Assembly: GCA_000985875.1 (NCBI GenBank)
Contig: CCRI01000017.1
Coordinates: forward strand, 1 to 64,000
Length of the DNA stretch: 64,000 nt
Reading direction: 5' to 3'
DNA from: Neorhizobium galegae bv. officinalis
GTDB lineage: Bacteria > Pseudomonadota > Alphaproteobacteria > Rhizobiales > Rhizobiaceae
Within the stretch, counting starts at the first letter, position 1; each line of letters begins with the position of its first letter. A model generated the notes under the pieces. The model was not told the origin of the DNA and searched no databases. It saw only the letters and a program-made list of their open reading frames with translations. The position numbers and the translations under genes were made by a program. Shown piece after piece: positions 49,267 through 57,894 of the stretch.

Positions 49267-50802
49267 TCAAGCCTCCAGAGCCGGCAGGATATCCGGTGAA
49301 ACGGATGCGGCGAGCGCGCCTGAGGTGACGAGATCGGTGGCGGCCTTAAGGTCGTTCGCCATGTAGCGGTCCTCTTCCAGGCTCGGAACGGCGGAGCGGA
49401 TGGTGGCCATCACCTTCTGAAGTTCGGGGCTGGTCGCCAGCGGCTTGCGCAGTTCCACGCCCTGAGCTGCCGTCAGCGCCTCGATGCCGATGATGATCGC
49501 GAGATTGTCGGTCATCTGCAGCAGCCTGCGTGCCCCATGGCAGGCCATCGAAACGTGGTCTTCCTGATTGGCGGAGGTCGGCGTCGAATCGACGGAGGCC
49601 GGATGCGACATCTGCTTGTTTTCCGACATCAGGGCGGCGGATGTGACTTCCGCGATCATCAAGCCGGAATTGAGCCCCGGTTTCTTCGCAAGAAACGCCG
49701 GCAGGCCGTAGGAGAGGGTCGGATCTACGAGCAGCGCAATGCGGCGCTGGGCGATCGCGCCGATTTCGCAGACGGCAAGCGCGATCTGGTCGGCGGCAAA
49801 GGCCACCGGCTCGGCGTGGAAATTGCCGCCGGAGACGACGCTATCATCCGAAAGCACCAGCGGATTGTCGGTCACTGCATTGGCTTCGATCTCGAGCGTG
49901 CGGGCGACCGAGCGCAGCAGATCGAGGCAGGCGCCGTCCACCTGCGGCTGGCAGCGGATGCAATAGGGGTCCTGCACCCGTTCGTCGCCTTGCAGATGGC
50001 TTTCGCGTATGACCGAACCCGACAGCAGGGCACGCAGAGCCGCGGCTGCATCGATCTGGCCCTTGTGGCCGCGAAGTGTGTGGATATCGGGATGGAAAGG
50101 CGCAGACGAGCCCATGGCGGCATCCGTCGACATCGCACCGGTCACCAGCGCGGCCTGGGCAGCCCGATGAGCACGGAACAGGCCGGCCAACGCCAAGGCC
50201 GTAGAGGTCTGGGTGCCGTTGATCAGCGCAAGGCCTTCCTTGGCGGCAAGCACGACCGGTTTCAATCCGGCTTTCGCGAGGGCCTCGGCAGCCGGCGATA
50301 ATTCGCCTTGATAAAAGGCCTCGCCTTCGCCCATCATCACGGCCGCCATATGCGCGAGCGGCGCGAGATCCCCCGACGCGCCGACCGAGCCCTTTTCCGG
50401 AATGAGCGGGATCACGCCTTTTTCCAGCATCGCCTCGATCAGGCGCACCAGTTCGAGACGGACGCCGGAGGCGCCGCGCCCAAGTGAGACGAGTTTCAGT
50501 GCCATGATCAGGCGGACGATATTTTCGGCAAGCGGGGCGCCGACACCGCAGCAATGCGACAGGATCAGGTTGCGCTGGAGTGTGGCGACATCGGCACTGT
50601 CGATCTTGATCGACGCCAGTTTTCCAAAACCCGTGTTGATGCCGTAGACCGGCTCGTTGCCGGCGGCGATCTGGGCGATCCGCGCCGCAGCCTTTTCGAT
50701 CCCCGCGTCGAATGAAGGATCGATCCGCGCCGGTGTGCCGTTCCAGTAGATGTCCTGGAGTTCGCGAAGGCTCACCGAGCCGGGTGTCAGTACAATGCTC
50801 AT
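49267..50802 (-). CDS. hutH: Histidine ammonia-lyase
   Basis: Histidase of 511 residues, which removes ammonia from L-histidine to give urocanate. The prosthetic group forms from Ala-Ser-Gly in KGSVGASGDLAPLAHM near 140-155. Other marks are YGINTGFGKLASI near 55, with the catalytic tyrosine, and QEDHVSMACHGARR near 410. It overlaps the hutI stop by 4 bases (ATGA). Confidence 0.97.
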   Translation of the reverse strand: MSIVLTPGSVSLRELQDIYWNGTPARIDPSFDAGIEKAAARIAQIAAGNEPVYGINTGFGKLASIKIDSADVATLQRNLILSHCCGVGAPLAENIVRLIMALKLVSLGRGASGVRLELVRLIEAMLEKGVIPLIPEKGSVGASGDLAPLAHMAAVMMGEGEAFYQGELSPAAEALAKAGLKPVVLAAKEGLALINGTQTSTALALAGLFRAHRAAQAALVTGAMSTDAAMGSSAPFHPDIHTLRGHKGQIDAAAALRALLSGSVIRESHLQGDERVQDPYCIRCQPQVDGACLDLLRSVARTLEIEANAVTDNPLVLSDDSVVSGGNFHAEPVAFAADQIALAVCEIGAIAQRRIALLVDPTLSYGLPAFLAKKPGLNSGLMIAEVTSAALMSENKQMSHPASVDSTPTSANQEDHVSMACHGARRLLQMTDNLAIIIGIEALTAAQGVELRKPLATSPELQKVMATIRSAVPSLEEDRYMANDLKAATDLVTSGALAASVSPDILPALEA

Positions 50803-52052
50803 GCGGAAACCCTCTCGCCCTTGAAGATCCGTGCCGTCAGCGGATTGAAGCCGATGCGATAGACAAGCTCCGCCGGCCGCTCGATATCCCAGATCGCAAA
50901 ATCCGCGGATTTGCCGACTTCAAGCGTGCCGATTTCTGCCTGAAGACCGAGTGCGCGCGCCGCCTCCCGTGTGACGCCGGCAAGGCATTCCTCGACCGTC
51001 AGGCCGAACAATGTCGCGCCCATGTTCATGGTCAGCAGCAGCGAGGTCAGCGGCGATGTGCCAGGATTGCTGTCGGTCGCAAGCGCGATACGGGTGCCGG
51101 CATCGCGCAACGCCTGGACAGGCGGCGCCTGTTTTTCGCGAAGCGTATAGAAGGCGCCCGGCAGCAGCACGGCGACCGTACCGGCGTCAGCCATGGCCGT
51201 GGCGTCTGCGGCAGAAAGATATTCGAGGTGGTCGGCCGACAGCGCGCCATAGGAGGCGGCGAGGCGCGCGCCGCCGAGATCGGAGAGCTGTTCCGCATGC
51301 AGCTTCACGGGCAGGCCAAGCGCTTTCGCCTTGTCGAAAACCCGGGCGATTTCCGCCGGCGAGAAGGCGATGCCTTCGCAGAAACCATCGACTGCATCCA
51401 CGAGCCCTTGCGAATACGCAGCTTCCAGACCCGGCAGCACCACGTCGGTGATGTAATCGCCGTTGCGGCCCTTGTAGTCCGGCGATGTCGCGTGGGCGGC
51501 AAGCCAGCTGGTGACGATCCGCACCGGCCGGACGTCGCCGAGCCTGCGGGCTACCCGCAGCATCTTCAGCTCGCCCTCGATGTTCAGCGCATAACCGGAT
51601 TTGATCTCGACCGTGCAGATGCCTTCGGCCAGCAGCGTGTCCAGCCTGCGAAGCGCCTGGTCGAGGAGCTCGTCTTCCGAGAGTGTATTGGTTGCCTTCA
51701 CCGACGCGATGATGCCGCCGCCGGCGCGTGCGATCTCCTCGTAGGTCGACCCCGCCAGACGCATTTCGAATTCCATCGCGCGGTCGCCGCCGAATACCAG
51801 ATGGGTGTGGCAGTCGATCAGGGCCGGGGTGATCCATCGTCCGCCGCAATCGGTTTTGTTTTCGGAGTTCTCAAATTCGGCAGGCAGGTCTGCCAGTGTG
51901 CCGACGAAGGTTATCCGCCCGCCGCGCACGCCGATTGCACCGGTTTCGATTATACCGAGGCCGGCTGCCGAGGGAGCAAAAGTGGCGATCCGCGCATTGT
52001 GCCAGAGCGATGCGGGCCCTGCTGCAGATTTTGAAGAATCTTCCCCATCCAT
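50799..52052 (-). CDS. hutI: Imidazolonepropionase
   Basis: Amidohydrolase of 417 residues that opens the imidazolone ring to formimidoyl-L-glutamate, third step of the pathway. The metal-binding HTHLVFGGDR lies near 83 and VEIKSGYALNIEGELKMLRV near 155; later KLHAEQLSDLGGARLAA near 250 and ATDSNPGTSPL near 325. The ATG at 52052 is preceded by AAAGGAAAGG; a TTG nine codons earlier is less likely. It is the first gene of the minus-strand operon hutIHGUD. Confidence 0.96.
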   Translation of the reverse strand: MDGEDSSKSAAGPASLWHNARIATFAPSAAGLGIIETGAIGVRGGRITFVGTLADLPAEFENSENKTDCGGRWITPALIDCHTHLVFGGDRAMEFEMRLAGSTYEEIARAGGGIIASVKATNTLSEDELLDQALRRLDTLLAEGICTVEIKSGYALNIEGELKMLRVARRLGDVRPVRIVTSWLAAHATSPDYKGRNGDYITDVVLPGLEAAYSQGLVDAVDGFCEGIAFSPAEIARVFDKAKALGLPVKLHAEQLSDLGGARLAASYGALSADHLEYLSAADATAMADAGTVAVLLPGAFYTLREKQAPPVQALRDAGTRIALATDSNPGTSPLTSLLLTMNMGATLFGLTVEECLAGVTREAARALGLQAEIGTLEVGKSADFAIWDIERPAELVYRIGFNPLTARIFKGERVSA

Positions 52053-52150
52053 AAGCTTTTTGCCTTTCCTTATGGGCAAACATGTATATACATAATAATC
52101 CGAGTGACAAGAGGAATTTTGGTCTCCGCGAGGAAAAGGGAAGGGCGTCC
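52053..52150. promoter_or_regulatory. Divergent hut promoter region
   Basis: 98 bases between hutI and hutF. It contains the perfect palindrome at 52082-52093, so one repressor site could control both operons. Confidence 0.6.
52082..52093. promoter_or_regulatory. Probable HutC operator
   Basis: ATGTATATACAT is a perfect 12-base palindrome containing TGTATATACA, the core known for HutC sites in Pseudomonas. It lies 30 bases from the hutI start and 58 bases from the hutF start. Confidence 0.75.
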
Positions 52151-53497
52151 ATGGCCATGCTTCACGCGCAATTGGCTCTTCTGCCGGAAGGCTGGCAGCA
52201 GAATGTAAGGCTGACGATCGAGGCGGGCCGGCTCGCCGGAGTGGTGGCCGGCATCGAGGCTGCGGCAGGAGACGAGCGCCACAAGGTGCTGGTGCCTGCG
52301 ATGCCGAACTTGCACAGCCATGCCTTCCAGCGCGCCATGGCGGGTCTCACGGAAGTTCGCGGCCCCGGCGACGACAGCTTCTGGAGCTGGCGGACGCTGA
52401 TGTACAAGTTCGCGCTGTCGATGGCGCCGGAACAGGTCGAGGCCGTCGCTTCACAGCTCTACATGGAAATGCTGGAGGCCGGCTTCTCGCGGGTTGGCGA
52501 ATTCCACTATCTGCACCACGACAGAGACGGTGGGCACTATGCCAATATCGCCGAGATGGCCGAACGCATCGGGGCAGCAAGTGCCGAGGCAGGCATTGGC
52601 CTGACGCTCCTGCCGGTCTTTTATGCCCATTCCGGCTTCGGTGGTGCTGCGCCCATAGAAGGACAGCGCCGGTTCATTCATTCGATGGACGATTTCGCAA
52701 AGACGATGGAAGGCTGCCGTCGCCTGACCGACTCCATGCCCGGCGCGGAACTTGGCGTTGCTCCCCACAGCCTCCGGGCGGTAACCCCAGAAGAACTCGA
52801 TCAGGTTGCGCGGATGGCGGGTGACGTGCCTGTGCATATCCATATCGCCGAGCAGGTGAAGGAGGTCGAGGACTGCCTCGCCTGGTCCGGCGCCCGGCCC
52901 GTCGAATGGCTTTTCGCAAACATGCCGGTTACCGAGCGCTGGTGCCTTATCCACGCGACGCATATGACCGAGGAGGAAACCCGCCGCATGGTGGACAGCG
53001 GCGCTATCGCGGGTCTTTGCCCGATCACCGAATCCAATCTCGGCGACGGCATTTTCCCCGGCGAGCTTTTCCTCGGGCAGAATGGCGGCTTCGGCATCGG
53101 CTCTGATTCGAATATACTGATCTCAGTGGCGCAGGAATTACGCCAGCTCGAATACTCCCAGCGCCTCGGCTTGAAGAAACGCAACGTCCTTGCGCAGCCG
53201 GAAGGTTCGACAGGAAGGCGGTTGTTCGAGACGGCGCTTTCCGGCGGCGGAATGGCGCTCAACGCCGGCGTTGGCCTGGCTCAAGGCAATCACGCCGATA
53301 TCGTCTCGCTCGATGTCGAGCACGTTCCCTATCTTGCCGCCGATCAGATTCTCGATCATTGGATATTTGCGGGCGGCATTGCCGTGGATTGCGTCTGGGC
53401 GCTTGGCCGCAAGCAGGTCGAGGGCGGGCGGCATATCCGGCGAGATGCGATCGGCCGGCGGTTCAGGACGGTAATGCAGGAATTGCTGACACTATGA
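52151..53497 (+). CDS. hutF: Formimidoylglutamate deiminase
   Basis: Amidohydrolase of 448 residues that deaminates N-formimidoylglutamate to N-formylglutamate, fourth step of the pathway. The metal site opens with MPNLHSHAFQRAMAG near 53, then GEFHYLHHDRDGGHYAN near 120; HIHIAEQVKEVEDCL near 230 and FGIGSDSNILISVAQELRQL near 317 complete the site. ATG 52151 follows a GAGGAAAAGGG stretch. The hutC start overlaps its stop. Confidence 0.95.
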   Translation: MAMLHAQLALLPEGWQQNVRLTIEAGRLAGVVAGIEAAAGDERHKVLVPAMPNLHSHAFQRAMAGLTEVRGPGDDSFWSWRTLMYKFALSMAPEQVEAVASQLYMEMLEAGFSRVGEFHYLHHDRDGGHYANIAEMAERIGAASAEAGIGLTLLPVFYAHSGFGGAAPIEGQRRFIHSMDDFAKTMEGCRRLTDSMPGAELGVAPHSLRAVTPEELDQVARMAGDVPVHIHIAEQVKEVEDCLAWSGARPVEWLFANMPVTERWCLIHATHMTEEETRRMVDSGAIAGLCPITESNLGDGIFPGELFLGQNGGFGIGSDSNILISVAQELRQLEYSQRLGLKKRNVLAQPEGSTGRRLFETALSGGGMALNAGVGLAQGNHADIVSLDVEHVPYLAADQILDHWIFAGGIAVDCVWALGRKQVEGGRHIRRDAIGRRFRTVMQELLTL

Positions 53498-54219
53498 CCA
53501 ATGGCAAGGAAGCCACCCTCCATCATCGCATCCTGAGCGATATAGAGGGGCGGATCGTCTCCGGCGAATGGCCTCCCGGTTATCGCCTGCCTTTCGAGGT
53601 CGATCTTGCGGTACAATACGGATGCTCGCGGATGACCGCCAACAAGGTGCTGACGCATCTGGCCAGAGCCGGGCTGATCGAGCGGCGCAAGAAATCCGGC
53701 AGCTTCGTATCGCAGCCGGTGACCCAGGCCGCAGTGCTTGAAATCCACAGTATCGAGGCGGAGGTCCGCTCCCTCAAGCTTCCCTATTCCTACCGGTTGG
53801 AGAGGCGGGTTCGACGCGAGGCGAGCCCCATCGACCGGCAGCATCTGGAACTTACGGAGACGGCATCCGTCCTCGATCTCGTGTGCCTTCATCACGCCGG
53901 CGGACGGCCGTTCTGCCTTGAGGAGCGACTGATCAATCTGATGACCGTGCCTGAAGCGGAAGGCGAGGATTTTTCGAAATCGGCGCCCGGGACCTGGCTT
54001 ATCAGCCAGATCCCGTGGAACACCGCGGAACATCGGATCTATGCCCAGTCGTCCAGCGCGGAAGTCGCAAAGACGCTCGACATTTCCAGGAACGCTGCCT
54101 GTCTCGTCGTCGAGCGACGGACATGGGGCAGCGACGGTCCGGTAACATTCGTGCGCTTCACCTATCCCGGCGAGCGGCACGCCCTGGTCGCCCGGTTTAC
54201 ACCTGGCGCAGGGAGCTAA
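53494..54219 (+). CDS. hutC: Histidine utilization repressor, GntR family
   Basis: HutC of 241 residues. The GntR helix-turn-helix is at 8-75: HHRILSDIEGRIVSGEWPPG, then SRMTANKVLTHLARAGLIER. The UTRA effector domain follows, with VLDLVCLHHAGGRPFCLEER and the final VTFVRFTYPGERHALVARF. It senses urocanate and represses hut genes. ATG 53494 overlaps the hutF stop. Its probable site is the palindrome at 52082-52093. Confidence 0.94.
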   Translation: MTNGKEATLHHRILSDIEGRIVSGEWPPGYRLPFEVDLAVQYGCSRMTANKVLTHLARAGLIERRKKSGSFVSQPVTQAAVLEIHSIEAEVRSLKLPYSYRLERRVRREASPIDRQHLELTETASVLDLVCLHHAGGRPFCLEERLINLMTVPEAEGEDFSKSAPGTWLISQIPWNTAEHRIYAQSSSAEVAKTLDISRNAACLVVERRTWGSDGPVTFVRFTYPGERHALVARFTPGAGS

Positions 54220-54298
54220 GCGACGCTACTGCGCTATCAATACGCAGCATCCGCAAGACATCGCGGCAGGGTTTGCTTCGGCCTGTTTTCCGTCGCCG

Positions 54299-55315
54299 TC
54301 AGGGCGTCAGAGGAACAATGATCTCGAATTCGGTTGCTCCGCCGGTCGCCTGCCGCAGGCGAATGGTGCCGCCGTACGATCCCAGCATGGTGCGGACGAT
54401 GTCCAGTCCCATGCCGGTGCCGCCTTGCTCGCGACGGGTCGAGAAGAAGGGTTGAAAGATCCGTTCCCGGTTTCCCTCGGAAATGCCGCTGCCGTTGTCA
54501 CGCACGAGAATGGTGGCGGTTCGCGCACCGCCCGCCACCTCCAGTTCCAATCTGGATGCGCCGTGTTGAGCCGCGTTCTCCGCGAGATTGGCAAAAACGA
54601 CGTCGGCTGCTTCGAATGGCAGGGCCACCGTACCTAGTGTGTCTCCCAACCCAAAAACTTCAAGGCCGGGAAACCGTTTGCGCAGCACGGGAAGGACATC
54701 TTCGAGGCTTGTTTCGCCCTGAGCCATGGCAAGTTCCGCCTGAGCCAGATCCCTCAACCTCGACAGCAAGGCGTCGAGCCGTTCCCCGTCGGCGATGATA
54801 TTGTCCAGAAAACGCAGGCGTTGCGCCGTTGACATCGGCAGGTCGGACTGTTCGTCGCGCAGCAACTCGGCAGCGCCCCGGATCGCGGTCAATGGCGACT
54901 TGAGTTCGTGGGAGACATGCGCGGCAAAGGAGCGGACATATTCGGTGCGGTCAACCAGCCTGCCCGCGAGGTCGAGGAAGCTTTGCGACAGCGTTGCGAT
55001 CTCGCGCGTCCCATAACGTTCCAGCGGCCGGATTGCCGCCTTGCCGCCGCGGGCGATCTCCTCGGTGCGGGCGATCAGCGCATTGATGGGGCGGGTTATG
55101 GTGCGGGCGAGCACATAAGCAACCGCCAGCGTCAGCGTGAGGACGACGACCAGTGCCCCGGTTTCGGCGGGCGTCATCCGGATCGAGGCCGTTTCCGTTG
55201 CACGAAACCAGATGATGATCAGGACCGGCAGTGTCATCACGGCGAGAAGCACCGCGTATACGATCAGCGCCAGCGGCGGCCGCCATTTCGTTCGCACTCG
55301 TGGCGCCGTCATCAC
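54299..55315 (-). CDS. Sensor histidine kinase, CreC/EnvZ-like
   Basis: Kinase of 338 residues with two membrane segments (about 14-37 and 52-72) around a very short periplasmic loop, then a HAMP region (RTITRPINALIARTEEIARG). The H-box is FAAHVSHELKSPLTAIRGAA with the phosphorylated histidine near 134; the ATP domain has NLAENAAQHG (N box), VRDNGSGIS and GGTGMGLDIVRTML. The tiny periplasmic part suggests sensing within the membrane or through the neighbouring polytopic protein. Its ATG overlaps the stop of the response regulator by 4 bases. Confidence 0.93.
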   Translation of the reverse strand: MMTAPRVRTKWRPPLALIVYAVLLAVMTLPVLIIIWFRATETASIRMTPAETGALVVVLTLTLAVAYVLARTITRPINALIARTEEIARGGKAAIRPLERYGTREIATLSQSFLDLAGRLVDRTEYVRSFAAHVSHELKSPLTAIRGAAELLRDEQSDLPMSTAQRLRFLDNIIADGERLDALLSRLRDLAQAELAMAQGETSLEDVLPVLRKRFPGLEVFGLGDTLGTVALPFEAADVVFANLAENAAQHGASRLELEVAGGARTATILVRDNGSGISEGNRERIFQPFFSTRREQGGTGMGLDIVRTMLGSYGGTIRLRQATGGATEFEIIVPLTP

Positions 55316-56016
55316 GCCTTCCTCCCGAGATCGCTGCCCAACCTGAAGCCGACGCCGTGAACGGTAACGATAATGCCGATCGCGCCCGCCGCCGAAAACT
55401 TGGCCCGGATGTTGCGAATATGGCTGTCGACCGTGCGATCCGCCACATGGACGCCGGGGCCATAGGCCGCCGCCATCAACTGCTCGCGGGTGAACACCAT
55501 CTCAGGGCGGGAAAGCAGCGCATCCAGAATGGAAAATTCTAGCGCGGTGGTCGGGACTATGGTGCCGCCGAAGGTCACGGTCCTGCCGGCCCGGTCGAGA
55601 CCGACCTCTCCGGCAACGAGGATATTTTCACGGTTGTTGAAACCGCCGCCATTGCCGCTGCGCTTCAGGATCGCCTTGACGCGGGCGACCAGTTCGCGTG
55701 GGCTGAAGGGCTTGGTGACATAGTCGTCGCCGCCGATCTCAAGCCCCAGCACCCTGTCGATCTCCTCGTCCCTGGCGGATAGGAACAGGATCGGAAGACC
55801 CGATGTTTTCCGGATCTGGCGGCAAACTTCAAGGCCATCCATTTCCGGCATGCCGATATCGAGAACAACGAGATCAATGTTTCCCCGATGGAAAGCCATC
55901 ATCGCCTCGGTGCCGTTGCGGGCGGTTGTCGATACCATGCCGGCGCGTTCCAGCGCAAAGCAGATCACGTCGCGGATATGGGGTTCGTCATCAACGACGA
56001 GGATGCGATGCGCCAT
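55312..56016 (-). CDS. Two-component response regulator, OmpR/CreB-like
   Basis: Response regulator of 234 residues. The receiver has the acidic pair in ILVVDDEPHIRDVI, the phosphorylated aspartate in DLVVLDIGMPEMDGLEV near 53 and the lysine in DDYVTKPFSPRELV near 104. The C-terminal OmpR-type winged helix includes LEFSILDALLSRPEMVFTRE and VADRTVDSHIRNIRAKF. It lies between the kinase and the polytopic membrane protein gene, 47 bases after the latter. Confidence 0.95.
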   Translation of the reverse strand: MAHRILVVDDEPHIRDVICFALERAGMVSTTARNGTEAMMAFHRGNIDLVVLDIGMPEMDGLEVCRQIRKTSGLPILFLSARDEEIDRVLGLEIGGDDYVTKPFSPRELVARVKAILKRSGNGGGFNNRENILVAGEVGLDRAGRTVTFGGTIVPTTALEFSILDALLSRPEMVFTREQLMAAAYGPGVHVADRTVDSHIRNIRAKFSAAGAIGIIVTVHGVGFRLGSDLGRKA

Positions 56017-56063
56017 GATGGGTCCTGCAATAATTCACCGACGCTGTTGTCATCGTTCTTCTT

Positions 56064-57539
56064 CTATCTTTCAATGGTTGCAGGTGAACGAAGATAGGCT
56101 TCGATCCGCTCCGAGCGGAAACTCCAGCTGCGCCAGTCACGCGGCCGGTACGCAAGATCATAGGCAAGCGACTGCCTGACCGAGAGCGCCCTATGCCTCT
56201 TGTCGACTGCCTCCTCGGGCAGTGCGGACAGATAGAGATCAAGCGCCGGGATGGCAGAGGGCCCGAGCGACGACAGGTAGTCGATATCAAGCGGAACGCC
56301 CTCATGGCTGAGTTCCAGGCTGTGCGTGATGTTGAAGCGGGCGATGAAGGCGGAAAAATCGATGAAGGCACTGAGATAGAGCACGCTTGCCAGCACGGCG
56401 ATATTCGCGGCAATCAGCCATTGGTTGGATTGGTGCAAGACGATACGCAGCAGGATCAGGACAAGGCCGACGGCAACGAGGCCCATCCATATTCCGGCGG
56501 CAACACGCAGTTCCGTCAGCGAATACACCTCGACATAGAGGTCTAGCCGCAGGATCGCCGACAGGCAGAGAAGGACGTTCTGCCCGATCCAGACATGGAC
56601 GAGGCCGCGGATCAGAGGGCTCTTGTCGCCTGGGCCGCCCCGACGCATGGCGATCAGGACGAAGACTGCGGCGAGCAGAGCCGTGGCGATCAGCGGATAG
56701 GCACCGCGATGGGCATATTCCGCATGGGTCATGCCGTCCGGCAGATCCGCGCCGCCCCAGAGGTAGACGAGATCCAGCAAAGTCTGCATGGCAAAGAGGG
56801 TATTGAAGAGGAGCAGCGAACGCAGCAGCGACGCATGGGTTAGGAATGGAACTTCGGCGGGATCTGCGGCCGTGTCGGCCGCCCTGCGCTGAACGATCCT
56901 GCGCTTGAGGCGCGGTCGCAGCATGGCCCAGATGAAAGCGGCCATCGTCAGCCAGAAACCGATCCGCCAGAGATCCATGAATCGCAGCAGGAATGCGAAA
57001 TCGATCCTGCGCAACGCGTCTTCGATCAGTGGATTGGCGATTGCAAAAAGAAGCAGGAAAACCGAAGCGGGAATGACCGGCACCATCCAGATGCCGAGAT
57101 TCCGCCAGATTGCGGCAAAGGACGAGCGTTCGGCCCGCCAGGTAAGATGTTTTTGGCAATCCTGCAGCAGTCGTAGCGGGACAATGAGGATAAAACGAAA
57201 AAGAACCGGCGGAAGGCCGCTCAGCCGGTGCGGCACGAGCCCGGCGCTCGCCAGCGCAACGCAGATGATCGCGCCAAGTGAAACCGCAATGCCCATTGGT
57301 GATGGAGTTTCGATGAGTGGCGCGGCCGCAAAAGCCGCAAGGCCGAACAAGAATGCTGCCGTCCAGGGCGGCGCGCGCCGCCTTGCCGACAGGAGAATCG
57401 CAGCGGCTACCAAGATCACAGACAGGAAGAGGTTGAGGCCGGGCGCCTGGCCGAAGATCAGGAAATCCGAAATCGCCACGACCGCCAGAAGAGCGGCGAT
57501 CCGGTTGGTGCCGTACGCCCTGGGCATAGGTGCCGTCAT
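56064..57539 (-). CDS. Polytopic membrane protein (DUF4153/DUF4173-like)
   Basis: Protein of 491 residues with about twelve membrane segments between residues 15 and 395, followed by a soluble tail of about 80 residues. Characteristic segments are LLLFNTLFAMQTLLDLVYLW, GMTHAEYAHRGAYPLIATAL and IAANIAVLASVLYLSAFIDF; I recall these from the DUF4173/DUF4153 family. The ATG at 57539 follows the stop of a 61-codon frame by 4 bases; an ATG six codons earlier is possible. It precedes the two-component genes on the same strand, in the position that creD holds in the Cre system, so it may be a target or a sensory partner. Function unknown. Confidence 0.8.
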   Translation of the reverse strand: MTAPMPRAYGTNRIAALLAVVAISDFLIFGQAPGLNLFLSVILVAAAILLSARRRAPPWTAAFLFGLAAFAAAPLIETPSPMGIAVSLGAIICVALASAGLVPHRLSGLPPVLFRFILIVPLRLLQDCQKHLTWRAERSSFAAIWRNLGIWMVPVIPASVFLLLFAIANPLIEDALRRIDFAFLLRFMDLWRIGFWLTMAAFIWAMLRPRLKRRIVQRRAADTAADPAEVPFLTHASLLRSLLLFNTLFAMQTLLDLVYLWGGADLPDGMTHAEYAHRGAYPLIATALLAAVFVLIAMRRGGPGDKSPLIRGLVHVWIGQNVLLCLSAILRLDLYVEVYSLTELRVAAGIWMGLVAVGLVLILLRIVLHQSNQWLIAANIAVLASVLYLSAFIDFSAFIARFNITHSLELSHEGVPLDIDYLSSLGPSAIPALDLYLSALPEEAVDKRHRALSVRQSLAYDLAYRPRDWRSWSFRSERIEAYLRSPATIER

Positions 57540-57543
57540 CATG

Positions 57544-57729
57544 TCAGTCATTCGCACTGCTGGTCCTCTCTCTGACGCCGCCCTCGATCACGATGAGCAT
57601 GGTCGCCGGACGCCGGTCAGGAGGATTTCCGTCAGGCTGGCGATCGTCCACCAGCCACCAACCGTCATTGCGGAGGCGATATGGGAGTGCGGAGGGAGTG
57701 ATAAGGGGCGGGATGCTGCTCTTGTTCAT
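57544..57729 (-). CDS. Small unknown protein before the membrane protein gene
   Basis: A 61-codon frame ending 4 bases before the chosen ATG of the polytopic protein. The product starts MNKSSIPPLITPSALPYRLR and has an NDGWWLVDDRQPDG segment. No signal or membrane segment is present, and no family is recognised. There is no strong ribosome-binding site. The close junction suggests translational coupling. It could also be a false frame. Confidence 0.4.
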   Translation of the reverse strand: MNKSSIPPLITPSALPYRLRNDGWWLVDDRQPDGNPPDRRPATMLIVIEGGVRERTSSAND

Positions 57730-57826
57730 GACAAGAGACTGCCGGAGCGGATTGCAGATTCTGTGCAGGCCGCCAGGAGTAATTCAGGAGAATAGCGCGG
57801 CCGCGATCCACGCTTCCGACGCGGGG

Positions 57827-57862
57827 CCATCCAGCGAAGAAACATGGTTCGTCGCTGGATGG
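57827..57862 (-). terminator. Strong hairpin after the peptidase gene
   Basis: CCATCCAGCGA (57827-57837) and TCGCTGGATGG (57852-57862) are perfect 11-base complements, with an inner GAA/TTC pairing that can extend the stem. It begins 33 bases downstream of the M14 peptidase stop on the minus strand. No T run follows, so it may work as a Rho-dependent or stability hairpin rather than a standard intrinsic terminator. Confidence 0.6.
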
Positions 57863-57894
57863 ATTTCACTCGAAATCAAGCAACGCCAAGGAGC

